Shown: positions 1 through 10,409 of the stretch, one piece after another
Numbering within the stretch: position 1 is the stretch's first letter
How the letters are laid out: each line of letters begins with the position of its first letter
From: Clostridia bacterium UC5.1-2E3
Lineage (GTDB): Bacteria; Bacillota; Clostridia; Lachnospirales; Lachnospiraceae
DNA: 64,000 nt
Assembly (NCBI GenBank): GCA_001304875.1
Contig: BBZO01000001.1
Location: forward strand, 124,001 to 188,000
Reading direction: 5' to 3'
Program-made: the position numbers and the translations under genes
Notes under the pieces: generated by a model
Database searches by the model: none
Told to the model about the DNA's origin: nothing
Seen by the model: only the letters and a program-made list of their open reading frames with translations

Positions 1-1063
1 CCCCGACCAGCGTGCGGAGTTTTCCAGAAGCACGGAGCCCACCTTCGGAACAACCAGCGCCTATTTCCTGGCGCTTAACAGTGGGAAAAAGGACATCTGG
101 CTCAACTTAAACAGGGAGGAGCACCGGGAAATCTTCCTGCGTCTGGCGGAAACCTGCGATGTTGTCGCCGACAATTTCAGGCCGGGGGTCACGGAGAAGC
201 TTCGTGTCACTTACGAGGATGTGAAGGCCCGGCGGCCGGATATTATCTACAGCACGGTTTCCGGCTTTGGATACGAGGGGCCGTACCGGACCCAGGGCTG
301 CGTGGACACGGTGGCGCAGGCGATGAGCGGATTCATGAGCCTTACCGGACATGAGAACGGGGAGGCGGTGCGTGCCGGATCGTCCGTCGCGGACGTGTGT
401 GCCTCGTTATATGAGGCGGTCGGGATTCTGGCCTCCATCATACACCGCGAGCGGACAGGAGAAGGCGGGATGGTGGACTGCCCCATGGTGAGCGCCATGC
501 TGGCGGTCTCCGGCCAGGAAACGGCGGCGGTCCTAAATGGCGGAAAGAGGCTTCGCGGCACGGGCAACCGGGACAGGGAGGAAGCCCTGTTTCAGACGGT
601 TCCCGCCGCAGACGGCAGTGTGATGGTGGAAGCGGCCTCCGACGGGCATTTTAGAGCGTTTGCCGGGCTTCTGGGGCTTTCCGGGCTCGCAGAGATCCGC
701 GCTTTAGAAGTCCGGGGGAGAGGCTTAAGCACATCGAAGAGCTGGAGGCCTGTATCGCCCCGGTGACCGGTTCCATGACCATGGCAGAGCTTTCCAGTGC
801 GTGCCGCAGGGCCGGCGTGCCGGCGGGGGAGGGTAAACACCATAGAGCGCATGGCAAGAAGCGGCTATCTTGAACGGCGGCACATGCTCCATTGGGTACA
901 TGACAGCCGGGAAGGGGATTTCAAGGTCCTGGGATTTCCGATAAAATTTGACAGATTTCGTATTCCGGAGGAAAAGACGGCGCCGCAGCCGGGAGAGCAT
1001 ACGTCAGAGATCCTTGGCGGCATGCTGGGGCTGACGGAGGAGGAGATTCGGAATTTATACTAG
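1..1063 (+). CDS. Family III CoA-transferase (CaiB/BaiF), 5'-truncated by window edge
   Basis: The reading frame is open from the first bases (PDQRAEFSRSTE..., then SAYFLALNSGKKDIWLNL and VVADNFRPG), which are family III acyl-CoA transferase signatures. These enzymes move CoA between carboxylic acids through an aspartyl-CoA thioester. The gene starts upstream of the window. Two single-base errors break it: a base missing near 694 (restoring it gives the family's DPRF motif) and an extra G in the run at 831-833 (removing it gives AGEVNTIERM). The C-terminus ends at 1063. It lies 15 bp upstream of the sodium-pump subunits, so it probably activates the acid that the decarboxylase consumes; the acid itself is not identifiable here. 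Confidence 0.88.
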
Positions 1064-1078
1064 GAAAAGGGAAAAGAT

Positions 1079-1354
1079 ATGGCGGAATATAGTAATTTGT
1101 TTGTGGTTCTGATGGGCATGGGAGTTGTGTTTTTTGGTCTTATATGCATCATTCTGCTCACGATGGCCATGGGAAAGCTGATGCAGGAAAAAGACGGCCG
1201 GACACAGGCGGCGGCACCCGGAAAGAGTGAGCCGGAGGTTCAGAGACCGGATGTGCGCCCGGAGGTTCTGGCGGCGATTCTGACCGTGCTGTCGGAGGAC
1301 GCGGGGACGACTCCTTACGGCCTTAATATTGTGGATATTAAGAAAATTAAATGA
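1079..1354 (+). CDS. OadG-family sodium-pump decarboxylase gamma subunit
   Basis: Small membrane protein of 91 residues. One N-terminal membrane helix (about residues 7-30, with the LMGMGVVFFGLICI pattern typical of OadG) is followed by a charged, Ala/Pro-rich cytoplasmic tail. OadG-like subunits hold the carboxyltransferase and the beta channel together in Na+-translocating biotin-dependent decarboxylases. Intact. It sits between the CoA-transferase and the biotin carrier, as expected for this complex. Confidence 0.8.
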   Translation: MAEYSNLFVVLMGMGVVFFGLICIILLTMAMGKLMQEKDGRTQAAAPGKSEPEVQRPDVRPEVLAAILTVLSEDAGTTPYGLNIVDIKKIK

Positions 1355-1377
1355 TTGGATGAAAGGCGGAGAAGAGC

Positions 1378-1776
1378 ATGATCAAACGATATCGGGTTAC
1401 AGTGAATGACGAAATATATCAGATTTCTGTTGAATCCATAAAGGGGGAGGAGTCAGCGCCGCGGGCCCTGGCTCCGGCTCCCGGTCCGCGCCCTGCAAGA
1501 CAGGAGCGCCCGGAGCAGAAGAATCCACCGGCAGCGAAGCCGGAGTCCCCGGTGAAAGCGGGCGGAAAGGAGATCACTGCGCCTCTTCCGGGAAATATGT
1601 GGAAGGTAAAGGTGGCGGACGGTCAGACGGTTAAACGGGGAGACGTCCTCTTCATTATCGAAGCCATGAAGATGGAAAACGAGATATTTGCCCCGTGTGA
1701 CGGCACGGTGGCATCGGTCTCCGTCACGGAGGGAGCCGCAGTCAGCACCGGGGATCTCCTTTGCGTGATCCGGTGA
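1378..1776 (+). CDS. Biotin carboxyl carrier protein of a Na+-translocating decarboxylase
   Basis: 132 residues: a short N-terminal segment, an Ala/Pro linker (about residues 25-60) and a C-terminal biotinyl domain carrying EAMKMENE, whose lysine is biotinylated. It shuttles CO2 from the carboxyltransferase to the OadB subunit. Intact, with a purine-rich ribosome site before the ATG. No carboxyltransferase (alpha) gene is visible between the CoA-transferase and OadB, so it probably lies upstream of the window or elsewhere. Confidence 0.88.
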   Translation: MIKRYRVTVNDEIYQISVESIKGEESAPRALAPAPGPRPARQERPEQKNPPAAKPESPVKAGGKEITAPLPGNMWKVKVADGQTVKRGDVLFIIEAMKMENEIFAPCDGTVASVSVTEGAAVSTGDLLCVIR

Positions 1777-1814
1777 GCACGGCACAGTCAGATTCGTTTT
1801 GAAAGGATAAAAAT

Positions 1815-3072
1815 ATGCAGGCAATATTAGACTTTTGTGCGCAGACCGGATTTTACAGGCTGATTCAGCCGGGAGGAGCAGCCAGCATCGTGATGCTGGC
1901 AATCGCGCTGGTTCTCCTGTATCTGGCCATAGGAAAATCATTTGAGCCCCTGCTTCTGATCCCGATCGCGTTTGGCATGCTCTGCACCAACCTCCTGGGA
2001 GCGACATGTTTCACGAGATCCTGTTTGCAGGGGGACATGTGCAGTGGGGACTTTTAAGCGGAGCCCCCATCACGGAGGAGTGGCTCGCACAGATGGCGGG
2101 CGCGGGAGTGTCAGACGCGGTGCTCAGTCAATGGTCCGCTGGCGATGTGGTCGCGGCGGGGCTCATGGACTATCTGTATCTGGGAGTCAAGCTGGGAATC
2201 TATCCGTGCCTGATTTTCATGGGTGTGGGAGCCATGACGGATTTTGGCCCGCTGATCGCCAACCCGAAATCGCTGCTGCTGGGAGCAGCCGCGCAGCTGG
2301 GCATTTTTATGACCTTTGTGGGGACGAGATGGATGGGCTTCAGCCCCGCGCAGGCATCCTCCATTGGAATCATCGGCGGAGCGGACGGGCCCACGGCCAT
2401 TTTTGTCACCTCCCATCTGGCTCCGGAGCTTCTGGGGCCCATCGCGGTGGCCGCATACAGCTACATGGCGCTGGTGCCTGTGATCCAGCCGCCCATCATG
2501 AAGCTTTTGACGACGAAACAGGAACGCATGATTGAGATGCGTCCTCTGCGGGCCGTGTCAAAGAAGGAAAAATCGTGTTCCCGATCATGATTACCATATT
2601 CGTGGCACTGCTGGTTCCGTCCGCGGCGCCTCTGATCGCCAGCCTGATGCTGGGGAATCTGATCAAGGAATCGGGCGTGGCGGAGCGCTTAAGCAAAACC
2701 ATGTCCAATGAGCTCATGAACATTGTCACGATCTTTCTGGGCTTCACGGTGGGAGCCACAGCCACGGCGACGACGTTTTTGTCCCTTGAGACCATCGAGA
2801 TCATGGTGATGGGCGTGGTGGCCTTCGGTTTCGGCACGGCGGGCGGCGTCCTGCTGGCGAAGTTTATGAACCTTTTCCTCAGGGAGAAGATCAATCCGCT
2901 GATCGGTTCCGCGGGCGTCTCCGCCGTCCCGATGGCAGCGAGAGTGTCCCAGGTTGTGGGACAGAAGGAGAATCCGGGAAATTTCCTGCTCATGCACGCC
3001 ATGGGGCCCAACGTGGCCGGCGTGATCGGATCGGCCATTGCGGCCGGAGTGCTGATGGCGCTGTTTTCTTAA
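1815..3072 (+). CDS. oadB: Na+-translocating decarboxylase beta subunit (OadB family)
   Basis: Multi-pass membrane subunit that decarboxylates carboxybiotin and exports Na+. Recognised by [21 protein letters not shown] near the N-terminus, [30 protein letters not shown] (the conserved ion-site region) and the C-terminal [19 protein letters not shown]. Two single-base deletions break it: near 2003 (restored LLGADMFHE) and in the A run near 2568 (restored [12 protein letters not shown]). With both repaired the gene encodes 419 residues, the normal family length. It follows the biotin carrier by 38 bp and closes this operon. Confidence 0.9.
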
Positions 3073-3084
3073 TATGATTTCCTT

Positions 3085-3120
3085 TTTAAAAATGCACGGC
3101 CCTCCTACGAGGCCGTGCGT
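3085..3120. terminator. Bidirectional terminator between convergent oadB and NCS2 permease
   Basis: An 8-bp perfect stem (3094-3101 with 3111-3118, GCACGGCC/GGCCGTGC) has a T-run on the right side and an A/T-rich stretch with TTTTT on the left. It lies at the meeting point of the two convergent genes and overlaps the stop codon of the minus-strand permease. Confidence 0.75.
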
Positions 3121-4432
3121 TCTTTCGGCAGAATCACATTGAGAAGAATCGCCACCAGCGTAGCGATCACCACCGGTGACTTTCCGAACACCGTCGTCAC
3201 CCAGTCGGGGAACAGCGCCAGGGAAGCAGGGGCCTGGGAGACGCCCATGCCCAGGGCCGCCGCCAGTCCCACGATGGAGGTATTGCGGTAGCTCATGTTC
3301 TCCGCCATCACCAGCTTGATTCCCGTCATGGCGATGGAGGCGAACACGGAGACCGTCGCGCCGCCCAGCACCGCGTAGGGGATCGTGGTGAGGAGCGCGG
3401 AAAACTTCGGGAACAGTCCCGCAATGAGGATGATGCCGGCGGCGATGCCTAACGTCACCCGGTTGACCACCTTCGTGGTGACCACGATGCCCACGTTCTG
3501 GCTGTAGGTGGCCGTCGGGAGACAGCCGAAACATGCGCCGATCATGTTGGTGACGCCGTAGCCCAGGATCGCGCCCTGAAGCTCACTGGTGGTCGGCTCG
3601 CGGTCCAGGCCGCCCGCCGTGGTGGCGGAGAAATCACCGATGGCCTGCACCGAGTTGATGACGAACAAAAGGCCGATGGCGATGCAGGCAGACATCTCAA
3701 AATTGATGCCGAAATGCATCACCTGCGGGAGCTGGAACACGCCGGACTGCGCCACATTGTCAAAGCTCACCATGCCGAAGGGGATGGAGAACACATACCC
3801 GGCCGCCATGCCCACGAGGATGGAGGCCAGCTTTAAAAAGCCTTTGCAAAAATGGTTTAAAGCGGTCACCACCGCCAGCGTAAAGAACGCCACCAGCCAG
3901 TTCTGCCACTGCCCATAGGTGGCCTGCCCGGCGCCGCCGGCCATGTAGTTGACCGCGGTGGGATAGAGGGAGAGTCCCACGGTGAACACCACGGTTCCCG
4001 TCACCAGGGGCGGGAAAAATTTCCGTATTCTGCGGATGGTGAGGCCCACTAAAATGGCGCAGATGCCGCCGATGATCTGGCTCCCAGAATCGTAGCGATG
4101 CCAGACTCCCCGGCGATGGCCTGCATGGTGGGCACGTAGGCGAAACTGACGCCCAGGATGACCGGCAGTCCGGCGCCCAGGCGCAGGCCGCCTTTTTTCC
4201 CGATGGGAAACAGCTGCAAGAGCGTGGAGAGCGCCGATATCACCAGGGAGACCTGGATCAAAATGACCCGGTCGGCAGTGTCTAAGCCAGCGGCTCCGGA
4301 AATAATGATGGCCGGGGTCACGCAGCCCACGATCATGGCCACCACGTGCTGGAGCGCCAGCGGAAGCGCCTGGGAAAGCTCCGGAATGCCGTCCATCTCA
4401 AATAAAGATGCACGTTGTCTTTCTGAACTCAT
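3105..4432 (-). CDS. NCS2 family purine (xanthine/uracil) permease
   Basis: Proton-coupled nucleobase transporter with about 12-14 membrane segments. N-terminal LALQHVVAMIVGCVTPAIII and the internal GLPVILGVSFAYVPTMQAI, FGCLPTATYSQNVGIV and TTIPYAVLGGAT are diagnostic of the xanthine/urate branch. One base is missing near 4081; restoring it gives ILGAQIIGGICAILVGL and 442 residues. ATG at 4432 is preferred over the in-frame upstream 4453 because AGGAGG lies about 10 bp before it. It is followed closely downstream on the genome by dpaL in the same orientation, consistent with uptake of purines for fermentation. Confidence 0.88.
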
Positions 4433-4457
4433 ATCTTTTGTACTCCTCCTCATTTAC

Positions 4458-5677
4458 TCAGTTAAAAAAGTCTGTATTCTGTCCGCCCCACACAATATCC
4501 CGGTAGCGGTCCGGATCCGTGTCTCCCTCGGTGGAGAACAGGAGAATGCTGGAAGTCTCGTCGATCTCAAGCGCCTCTCGCAGGCCGCCGTACTCCGGGC
4601 CGGAGAGAAGCTCTGCCAGTGCTCCGAACGTGGAAGCGCCGGATTCGCCGGAGACCACGGGAGTGTCGCCCTTTAACGGAGCCGCCAGCATCCGCATTCC
4701 TTTTGCGGCAGTCTCGTCGGAGATGGAGAGAAAGGCCCGCACGTGGTTTTTGAGGATATCCCAGGAAATGATATTGGGTTCCCCGCAGGCCAGCCCGGCC
4801 ATGATGGTGAGCATGCTGCCGCCCACCGTGCGGGTGGCTCCGTCTCCGGCCAGCGCGCTCTCATAATGGCAGGCGGCGGGAGCGGCCTCCACCACCACGA
4901 AAATGGGCGGGTGATCCGCGTAAAGGTTGGAGTAATATCCGACCACGGCCCCGGCCAGGGAGCCGACGCCGCCTGGATAAACACGTGGGTGGGGCGCTCG
5001 CAGCCGGAGTCCTTTAACTGGTCAGCGGCCTCGCCGGCCATGGTTCCGTAGCCCTGCATGATCCAGGCCGGAATCTCCTCGTAGCCCTCCCAGGCCGTGT
5101 CCTGCACGACGATTCCGCCGGGCGTTTCGGCGGCCTCCCTGGCGGCCAGACGCACGCAGTCGTCGTAGTTTAACTCTTTAATATCCACCGAGGCTCCCTC
5201 GCGGGCGATATTTTCAAGCCGCGTTCTCGTGGTGCCCGCCGGCATGTGAACCACCGCCTTCTGTCCCAGTCTGGCCGCCGCCCAGGCCACCCCGCGGCCG
5301 TGGTTTCCGTCCGTGGCTGTGAAGAAGGTGGCCTGTCCAAACTCCCGCCGCAGCGCCTCGCCGGTCAGCACGGAGTAGGGAAGCTCAGAGACGTCCCGTC
5401 CGGTTTCCTTCGCGATATGGCGCGCCATGGCGAAGGAGCTCCCCAGCACCTTGAAGGCATTTAAGCCGAACCGGTAGGACTCGTCCTTCAGAAAAATGTC
5501 CTTCACGCCCAGATACCCGGCCATCCGGGAGAGCCTGACTAACGGCGTCGCGCCGTAGCCGGGAATGCTCTCATGAAATGTCCGGGCTTTTTCTATCTCA
5601 TGTAAATCCATGATGCCCAGATGACGGTCGCCGGTCTTGGGCATCCGGTTCAGTGTCCACTGAATATGATTGTTCAT
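4458..5677 (-). CDS. dpaL: Diaminopropionate ammonia-lyase (YgeX/DpaL)
   Basis: Fold type II PLP enzyme that splits 2,3-diaminopropionate to pyruvate and two ammonia. Visible: the PLP lysine context LNAFKVLGSSFA, TATDGNHGRGVAWAA (phosphate and substrate loop), DTAWEGYEEIP and the C-terminal SGESGASTFGAL. One G is missing near 4968 (restored IQAGVGSLAGAVVGYY); the repaired product has 406 residues, the usual size. It is upstream of the purine permease on the same strand. In E. coli ygeX belongs to a purine-catabolism cluster with selenium-dependent xanthine dehydrogenase genes, which fits the selenium genes next door. Confidence 0.9.
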
Positions 5678-5821
5678 TGCCTGTCCCCCTCGAAATGATT
5701 TTCTATCTTATGGTAACACAGATTTGTGAAATGAAAAACAGGTTTCGCGGAAATTTTGCGCCGTTTGCGGTTTTTCTGCCGGAATCAGCGGATTTTTCTC
5801 CCAGAATCATCGGATTTCGCC

Positions 5822-5850
5822 TTGCACCGGGGCGTGGCGGATGGTAGTAT
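5822..5850 (+). promoter_or_regulatory. Sigma-A-type promoter for the selenium operon
   Basis: TTGCAC at 5822-5827, a 17-bp spacer and TAGTAT at 5845-5850. The first gene starts 37 bp downstream. The region 5678-5821 between the divergent dpaL and this promoter shows no other feature. Confidence 0.6.
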
Positions 5851-5886
5851 TAAGAGAGAAATCAGCCGGCAGAGGAGGTGAGAGCC

Positions 5887-6126
5887 GTGGCGCGTGTAAA
5901 GTCGGAAAAGGTGATTGTGACCTTCCCAACCACCACCCAGGCGATGAAGATGGAGAAGGCCGCCAGGGCCTGCGGCGCGCCGGGGCGGCTGATCCCGGTT
6001 CCCCGTGAAATCAGCGCCGGCTGCGGCATGGCCTGGAGCGCTGAGGCGGAGGCGAAGGAGGCTCTAAAACGCCTGATTTCGGATGCCGGGATCGAGGCCG
6101 AAGGGATTTTTGTGCTGATGGTGTGA
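5887..6126 (+). CDS. DUF3343 domain protein, putative sulfur/selenium carrier
   Basis: A 79-residue protein with the DUF3343 pattern: [18 protein letters not shown] at the N-terminus and a conserved ISAGCGMAW cysteine motif in the middle. Function is not experimentally settled, but these proteins regularly neighbour selD and yedF and may carry a persulfide or selenide. GTG at 5887 is preferred over GTG at 5878, because the AGGAGG at 5873-5878 would overlap the latter. It is the first gene of the selenium set. Confidence 0.75.
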   Translation: MARVKSEKVIVTFPTTTQAMKMEKAARACGAPGRLIPVPREISAGCGMAWSAEAEAKEALKRLISDAGIEAEGIFVLMV

Positions 6127-6173
6127 GAACCACAGGCGGATCCTATGAAAATAAAATGACACAGGAGGAGAGC

Positions 6174-7201
6174 ATGGCAGAGAGACAGCAGATAGAATTT
6201 TGCAGAGGGGGCGGCTGCACCGCGAAGCTGGGGCCGGGGGCCCTGAGCCGGGTGCTGGATAAGCTCCCCAAATTTGTGGATCCCAATCTCTTAGTGGGAT
6301 TTGAGGCCTCCGACGACGCGGCGGTGTACCGGCTGACGGACGATCTGGCCATCGTCCAGACGCTGGATTTCTTTCCGCCGATGGTGGAGGACCCCTATAC
6401 ATTCGGGCAGATCGCGGCGGCCAACGCGCTGAGTGATATTTACGCCATGGGAGGCGAGGTGAAGACGGCCCTGAACATCGTCTGCTTTCCCGAGAAGATG
6501 GACTTAAACGTTTTAGGCAGATTCTTCTCGGCGGCAGCGAGAAGGTGCGGGAGGCGGGAGGCATCCTGGCCGGCGGCCATTCCATCGCCGACGCCGATGT
6601 GAAATACGGCCTCTCGGTGACCGGAACCATTCACCCGGACCGGATTCTCAAAAATAACGGCTGTAAGGAGGGGGATCTTCTGATTCTGACGAAACCCCTG
6701 GGCGTGGGAATCGTCTGCACGGCCTCCCGCGTGGGCGGGGCGGAACCGGCGGCCATGGAGCTGGCGGTGAAGTCCATGACGACGCTCAACAAGTACGCCG
6801 CTGAGATTCTGGGAAAATACAGGGTGCACGGCTGTACCGACGTGACCGGGTTCGGGTTCCTGGCGCATCTGTGCGAGATGCTGGGTGACCGTTTCAGCGC
6901 AGAGATCGATCAGAGCCGGATCCCGTACATCCCGCAGTGTCCGGACTACGCGGAGGAATTTTATCTGACGGCCGCGGGCCAGCGGAACCGGAATCACGTG
7001 AAGGACCGGGTGAAATTCGAGAACGTCTCCTTCGCCATGGAGGAGATTCTGTTCGACGCCCAGACCTCCGGCGGGCTTTTAGCGTCCATCTGCCGGGAGG
7101 ACGGGGAGAATGCCCTGGCCGAGATCGAAGCTCTGGGACTTCCCTGCGCCATTGTGGGGGAGATTACGGAAAAGAAAATAGATTCAGTGATTGTGAGGTA
7201 A
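6174..7201 (+). CDS. selD: Selenophosphate synthetase
   Basis: Makes selenophosphate from selenide and ATP. The N-terminal active-site segment is [13 protein letters not shown], so the catalytic position is cysteine, not selenocysteine (codon TGC). The ATP-binding [15 protein letters not shown] and the [15 protein letters not shown] motif are present. One base is missing near 6522 (restored [16 protein letters not shown]); repaired length 342 residues, normal for SelD. ATG at 6174 follows AGGAGG at 6163-6168. No selA, selB or selC is visible nearby, so selenophosphate may serve a labile selenium cofactor rather than selenocysteine. Confidence 0.93.
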
Positions 7202-7207
7202 GAATGT

Positions 7208-7890
7208 ATGATTCAGTTGGATGAAAGAGGAAAACAGTGCCCGCTTCCGGTGATCGAGGCGAAGAAGGCTCTGGAGAACTGCCCGGCGGGCGAGAGCGTC
7301 CGGGTGATTGTGGACAATGAGATCGCCGTGCAGAATCTTCTGAAAATGGCGGGGCACAAGGATCTCAAGGCGGAGGCCGAGAAGATTTCGGACGATGAAT
7401 TTGCGGTCTGCATCGAGGCGGGGGATTCCATCGGACAGGCCGGAGACACTGATGAGGGGAAGACAGCGGAAGACGCTGGAAGGCAAGGCACCGTGGGCGT
7501 GGGATCAGCGGAAGACGCCGCGGACGGCACGGCCTGCATCCCCGACGCGCGGCGGCGCGGCACCGTGGTGGTGCTCTCCTCCAACCAGATGGGGCAGGGC
7601 GACGAGGCGCTGGGTAAGCTTCTGATGAAGGGATTTGTCTATGCGCTGACCGAGCAGGATGCGCTTCCGGAGCTGGTGCTTCTTTATAACAGCGGCGCAT
7701 TTCTCTCCTGCGAGGCTCCGATTCCCTGGAGGACTTAAAGCTTCTGGAGTCCCAGGGCGTGGAGATATTAACCTGCGGAACCTGCTTAAACCACTACGGT
7801 CTCGGCGAAAAGCTGGCGGTGGGAGCGGTCACCAACATGTACGAGATCGTGGAGCGGATGACGGGCGCGAAGCTTCTGGTGCGCCCATAG
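7208..7890 (+). CDS. yedF: Selenium metabolism protein YedF (TusA-like plus DsrE-like domains)
   Basis: The N-terminal TusA/SirA-like domain carries the CPLPVIEAKKAL signature; after a Gly/Ala/Asp-rich linker (residues about 75-115) comes a DsrE-like domain with VVVLSSNQMGQGDEALGKLLM. A missing G near 7712 hides the C-terminus, which then reads LEDLKLLESQGVEILTCGTC and ends at 7890. The cysteine pair TCGTC probably carries the chalcogen. Repaired length is 227 residues. It starts 6 bp after selD. Family knowledge ties this architecture to selenium-dependent molybdenum hydroxylase maturation. Confidence 0.88.
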
Positions 7891-7899
7891 GAGAGTGCG

Positions 7900-9051
7900 A
7901 TGATTTATCTTGACAATGCGGCCACCTCCTTTCACCGCCCGCCGGAGGTGGGAGAGGCCGTCCTCTGGGCCATGGGGCATCTGGGAAACGATTCCCGCGG
8001 CACCCACGGCGCGGCTCTGGAAAGCGGCCGCGTCATCTATGAGACCAGGGAGCTTCTGGCAGAGCTTTTCGGGGCCGCGGGCCCGGAGCAGGTGGCCTTC
8101 ACCTCCAACGCGACGGAGGCCCTGAACACTGCGATTAAAGGAATCCTGAGGCCGGGCGACCGCGCCGTGACCACGGTGCTGGAGCACAACAGCGTGCTGC
8201 GCCCGCTCTACGAGATGGAGAAAATGGGCGTGGAGCTGGCGGTCGTGGGGACGGAGGCCGAAACCGGTCAAAGCATTCGCGGCCGCCTCGACTACGCGGC
8301 CCTGGAGCGGGAGATTACGCCCGGCACGCGGGCCGTGATCGTCACCCACGCTCCAATCTGACCGGCAATCTGACGGATATCCGCCGGATCGGCGGAATGT
8401 GCCGCCGGGCGGGGGCGCTGTTTATCGTGGACGCCTCCCAGACGGCGGGGATCTTTCCCATTGATATGGAGCGGGACTGCATCGATGTCCTGTGCTTCAC
8501 CGGCCATAAGAGCCTGATGGGGCCCCAGGGCACGGGTGGGATCTGCGTGAGAAAGGGGCTGGGGATCCGGCCGTTAAAGAGCGGCGGCAGCGGCATCCTA
8601 ACCTTTTCCAAAACCCATCCGTCTGTGATGCCGGCGGCGCTGGAGGCGGGAACCTTAAACGGTCACGGCATCGCCGGGCTGGGGGCTGCCGTCCGCTGGC
8701 TGAAGGAGCAGGGAGCGGACCGGCTGCGGGCCAGGGAGCAGCGGCTGGCGGGCAGATTTTACGAGCTGGTGCAGGAGATCCCGGATGTACGGATATACGG
8801 GGGATTTCTCCGCTCCGGAGCGGGCGGCCATCGTGTCGCTCAATCTGGGCGGCGAGGATTCCGCCCGTGTCAGCGACTGGCTGGCCTGGGAGCACGGTAT
8901 TTTCACCCGGGCGGGCGGGCACTGCGCGCCGCTGATGCACGGGGCCCTGGGGACCAGGGAGCAGGGGGCGGTGCGTTTCAGCTTCTCCCATTTTAACACG
9001 GACGAGGAGGTGGAGACGGCGGCCGCGGCGCTCAGAAGCTATATTGAATAA
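7900..9051 (+). CDS. Class V aminotransferase / cysteine desulfurase-like protein
   Basis: PLP enzyme of the cysteine desulfurase family found next to yedF and selD (the E. faecalis EF2568 type), likely releasing sulfur or selenium from cysteine or selenocysteine. Visible: MIYLDNAATSFHRPP, SNATEALNTAIKG, the PLP lysine in CFTGHKSLMGPQGTGG, and a C-terminal RAGGHCAPLMHGALGT loop with the mobile cysteine. Two indels: a base missing near 8348 (restored THASNLTGNLTDI) and an extra G near 8800 (removed gives RIYGDFSAPERAAIV). These cancel, giving 383 residues. It follows yedF by 9 bp. Confidence 0.88.
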
Positions 9052-9072
9052 GTATCCGCACTGTGCTAGAAT
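9044..9072 (+). promoter_or_regulatory. Promoter for the DUF436 gene
   Basis: TTGAAT at 9044-9049, 17 bp, TAGAAT at 9067-9072. It overlaps the stop codon of the preceding gene and lies 24 bp before the next start, so the DUF436 gene can be transcribed separately. Confidence 0.55.
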
Positions 9073-9096
9073 GGTTGAAAAGGACGGTGATACTTC

Positions 9097-9645
9097 ATGT
9101 TAGAAGAGATAAAAGAACAGACAAGAGAGATTGTAACGGAGCTTCTGGAGACGGCCCGGATGGAGCCGGAGCAGATTCTTGTGGTGGGCTGCTCGTCCAG
9201 CGAGATTGCCAGCTACAGGATCGGTTCCCATTCCAGCGAGGAGATCGGACAGGCGGTGTTTGATGTCATCTATGAGGAGACCAGCGCCCGCGGGATTTAC
9301 CTGGCGGCCCAGTGCTGCGAGCATTTAAACCGCGCCCTTATTCTGGAGAGCGCGGCGGCAAAGCTGTACGGCTACGAGCCGGTCAACGTGGTTCCCCAGC
9401 TGAAGGCGGGCGGTTCCTTCGCGACGGCGGCCTATAAAGGCTTTGAACATCCGGTGGCGGTGGAGCACATCCGCGCCCATGCAGGCATCGACATCGGAGA
9501 CACATTCATCGGTATGCATCTGCGGTCAGTGGCCGTCCCGGTGCGCACCGCCAGAAAGGAGATCGGCGGGGCCCATGTGACCTGCGCCAGAACCCGACTC
9601 AAGTTCATCGGCGGCTCGCGGGCCTGCTACGATACGGGGAAATAG
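9097..9645 (+). CDS. DUF436 / TIGR01440 family protein
   Basis: Intact 182-residue protein of a conserved Firmicutes family of unknown function. Visible motifs: VVGCSSSEIAS, GIYLAAQCCEHLNRAL with paired cysteines, and IGGAHVTCARTRLKFIGGSRA at the C-terminus. No signal peptide or membrane helix. The family is not functionally characterised, so I do not assign a role. Confidence 0.8.
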   Translation: MLEEIKEQTREIVTELLETARMEPEQILVVGCSSSEIASYRIGSHSSEEIGQAVFDVIYEETSARGIYLAAQCCEHLNRALILESAAAKLYGYEPVNVVPQLKAGGSFATAAYKGFEHPVAVEHIRAHAGIDIGDTFIGMHLRSVAVPVRTARKEIGGAHVTCARTRLKFIGGSRACYDTGK

Positions 9646-9676
9646 CGGAGAGAATGACAGCCTTCGCAAGTGGGTG

Positions 9677-9705
9677 TTGAAAAACAGAAATGGATCGAGT
9701 AAAAT
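9677..9705 (+). promoter_or_regulatory. Promoter for secreted CuAO-N-like protein
   Basis: TTGAAA at 9677-9682, 17-bp spacer, TAAAAT at 9700-9705, followed by AGGAGGAGG 10 bp before the ATG at 9766. Confidence 0.55.
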
Positions 9706-9765
9706 GAAAACATATCCGTTTGTGGAGTTTATTTTTGGCAAAAACATAAACAGGAGGAGGTTCAC

Positions 9766-10384
9766 ATGAGAAAATTATTTGATGCAAAAAGCCTGGCCGC
9801 AGGGGTCGTAATCGGAACGCTTGGCATAACGACGGTATTCGCGGCCGGGGGGGGGTATTGAGTCGGCGTCCTTAAGCGGCGCGAAAGTGGCAGTTAACGG
9901 AACGGCTCTGCCGCTTGACAGACCACTGATTTCAGTTACCATGGAAGGCGGCCGGGACGCCGGCCTGTATGCGCCCGTCGATGAGCTGTTTGGAAAACTG
10001 GGATACACGGTCAGCTATGACAGTGCGGACAATACGGTTCACGTAAATTCCGGCACGGGCCCTGTGCTGGAGGGAGTGCCTGTCGTCTCCGCCGGGGACG
10101 TGGCCATGAATCTGGCCAACAATGCCGGCCAGACCAACATATCCGAGTCCGGCGCATTCCAGGTGGAAAATGGACAGACGCTGATCTTAGACATTGCCTC
10201 CGATATTAAGGGCGGGACGGTCGATCTATTCCTGTTTGCTCCGGACGGGACGGAGCGGCGCATCACCATCGGCTCCGGCAATACCACGGAGGAGGTTGCC
10301 CTGGAGAAGGGAACCTGGCAGTATAACTGCTCCGGTCTGTTTAAAGATGGAGGGGACGTGAGGATTGTAGGTACCGTCAGGTAA
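9766..10384 (+). CDS. Secreted protein with copper-amine-oxidase-N-like domain
   Basis: Signal peptide (RKLF..., hydrophobic core ending TTVFAAG), then KVAVNGTALPLDRPLISV and YAPVDELFGKLGYTVSYDSADNTVHV, the pattern of the copper amine oxidase N-terminal (cell-wall-type) domain. The C-terminal 90 residues form a Gly/Thr-rich beta-like region. A nine-G tract at 9847-9855 puts the signal peptide out of frame; eight G restores AAGGGIESASLSG and a 205-residue protein. Function unknown; likely envelope-associated. Confidence 0.65.
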
Positions 10385-10409
10385 GAGCTTATAATTTAGA
10401 GACAGTCAG

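Noticed and set aside
1815-3072. Programmed frameshifting in oadB
   Set aside because: Frameshift sites lack slippery-site plus structure context and match the window-wide pattern of single-base errors.
2689-3534. Minus-strand open frame across oadB and the permease end
   Set aside because: It covers two well-supported genes and a terminator, and its composition is typical of a shadow frame.
6174-6240. Possible selenocysteine codon in SelD
   Set aside because: The catalytic codon is TGC (Cys); there is no in-frame TGA in this region.
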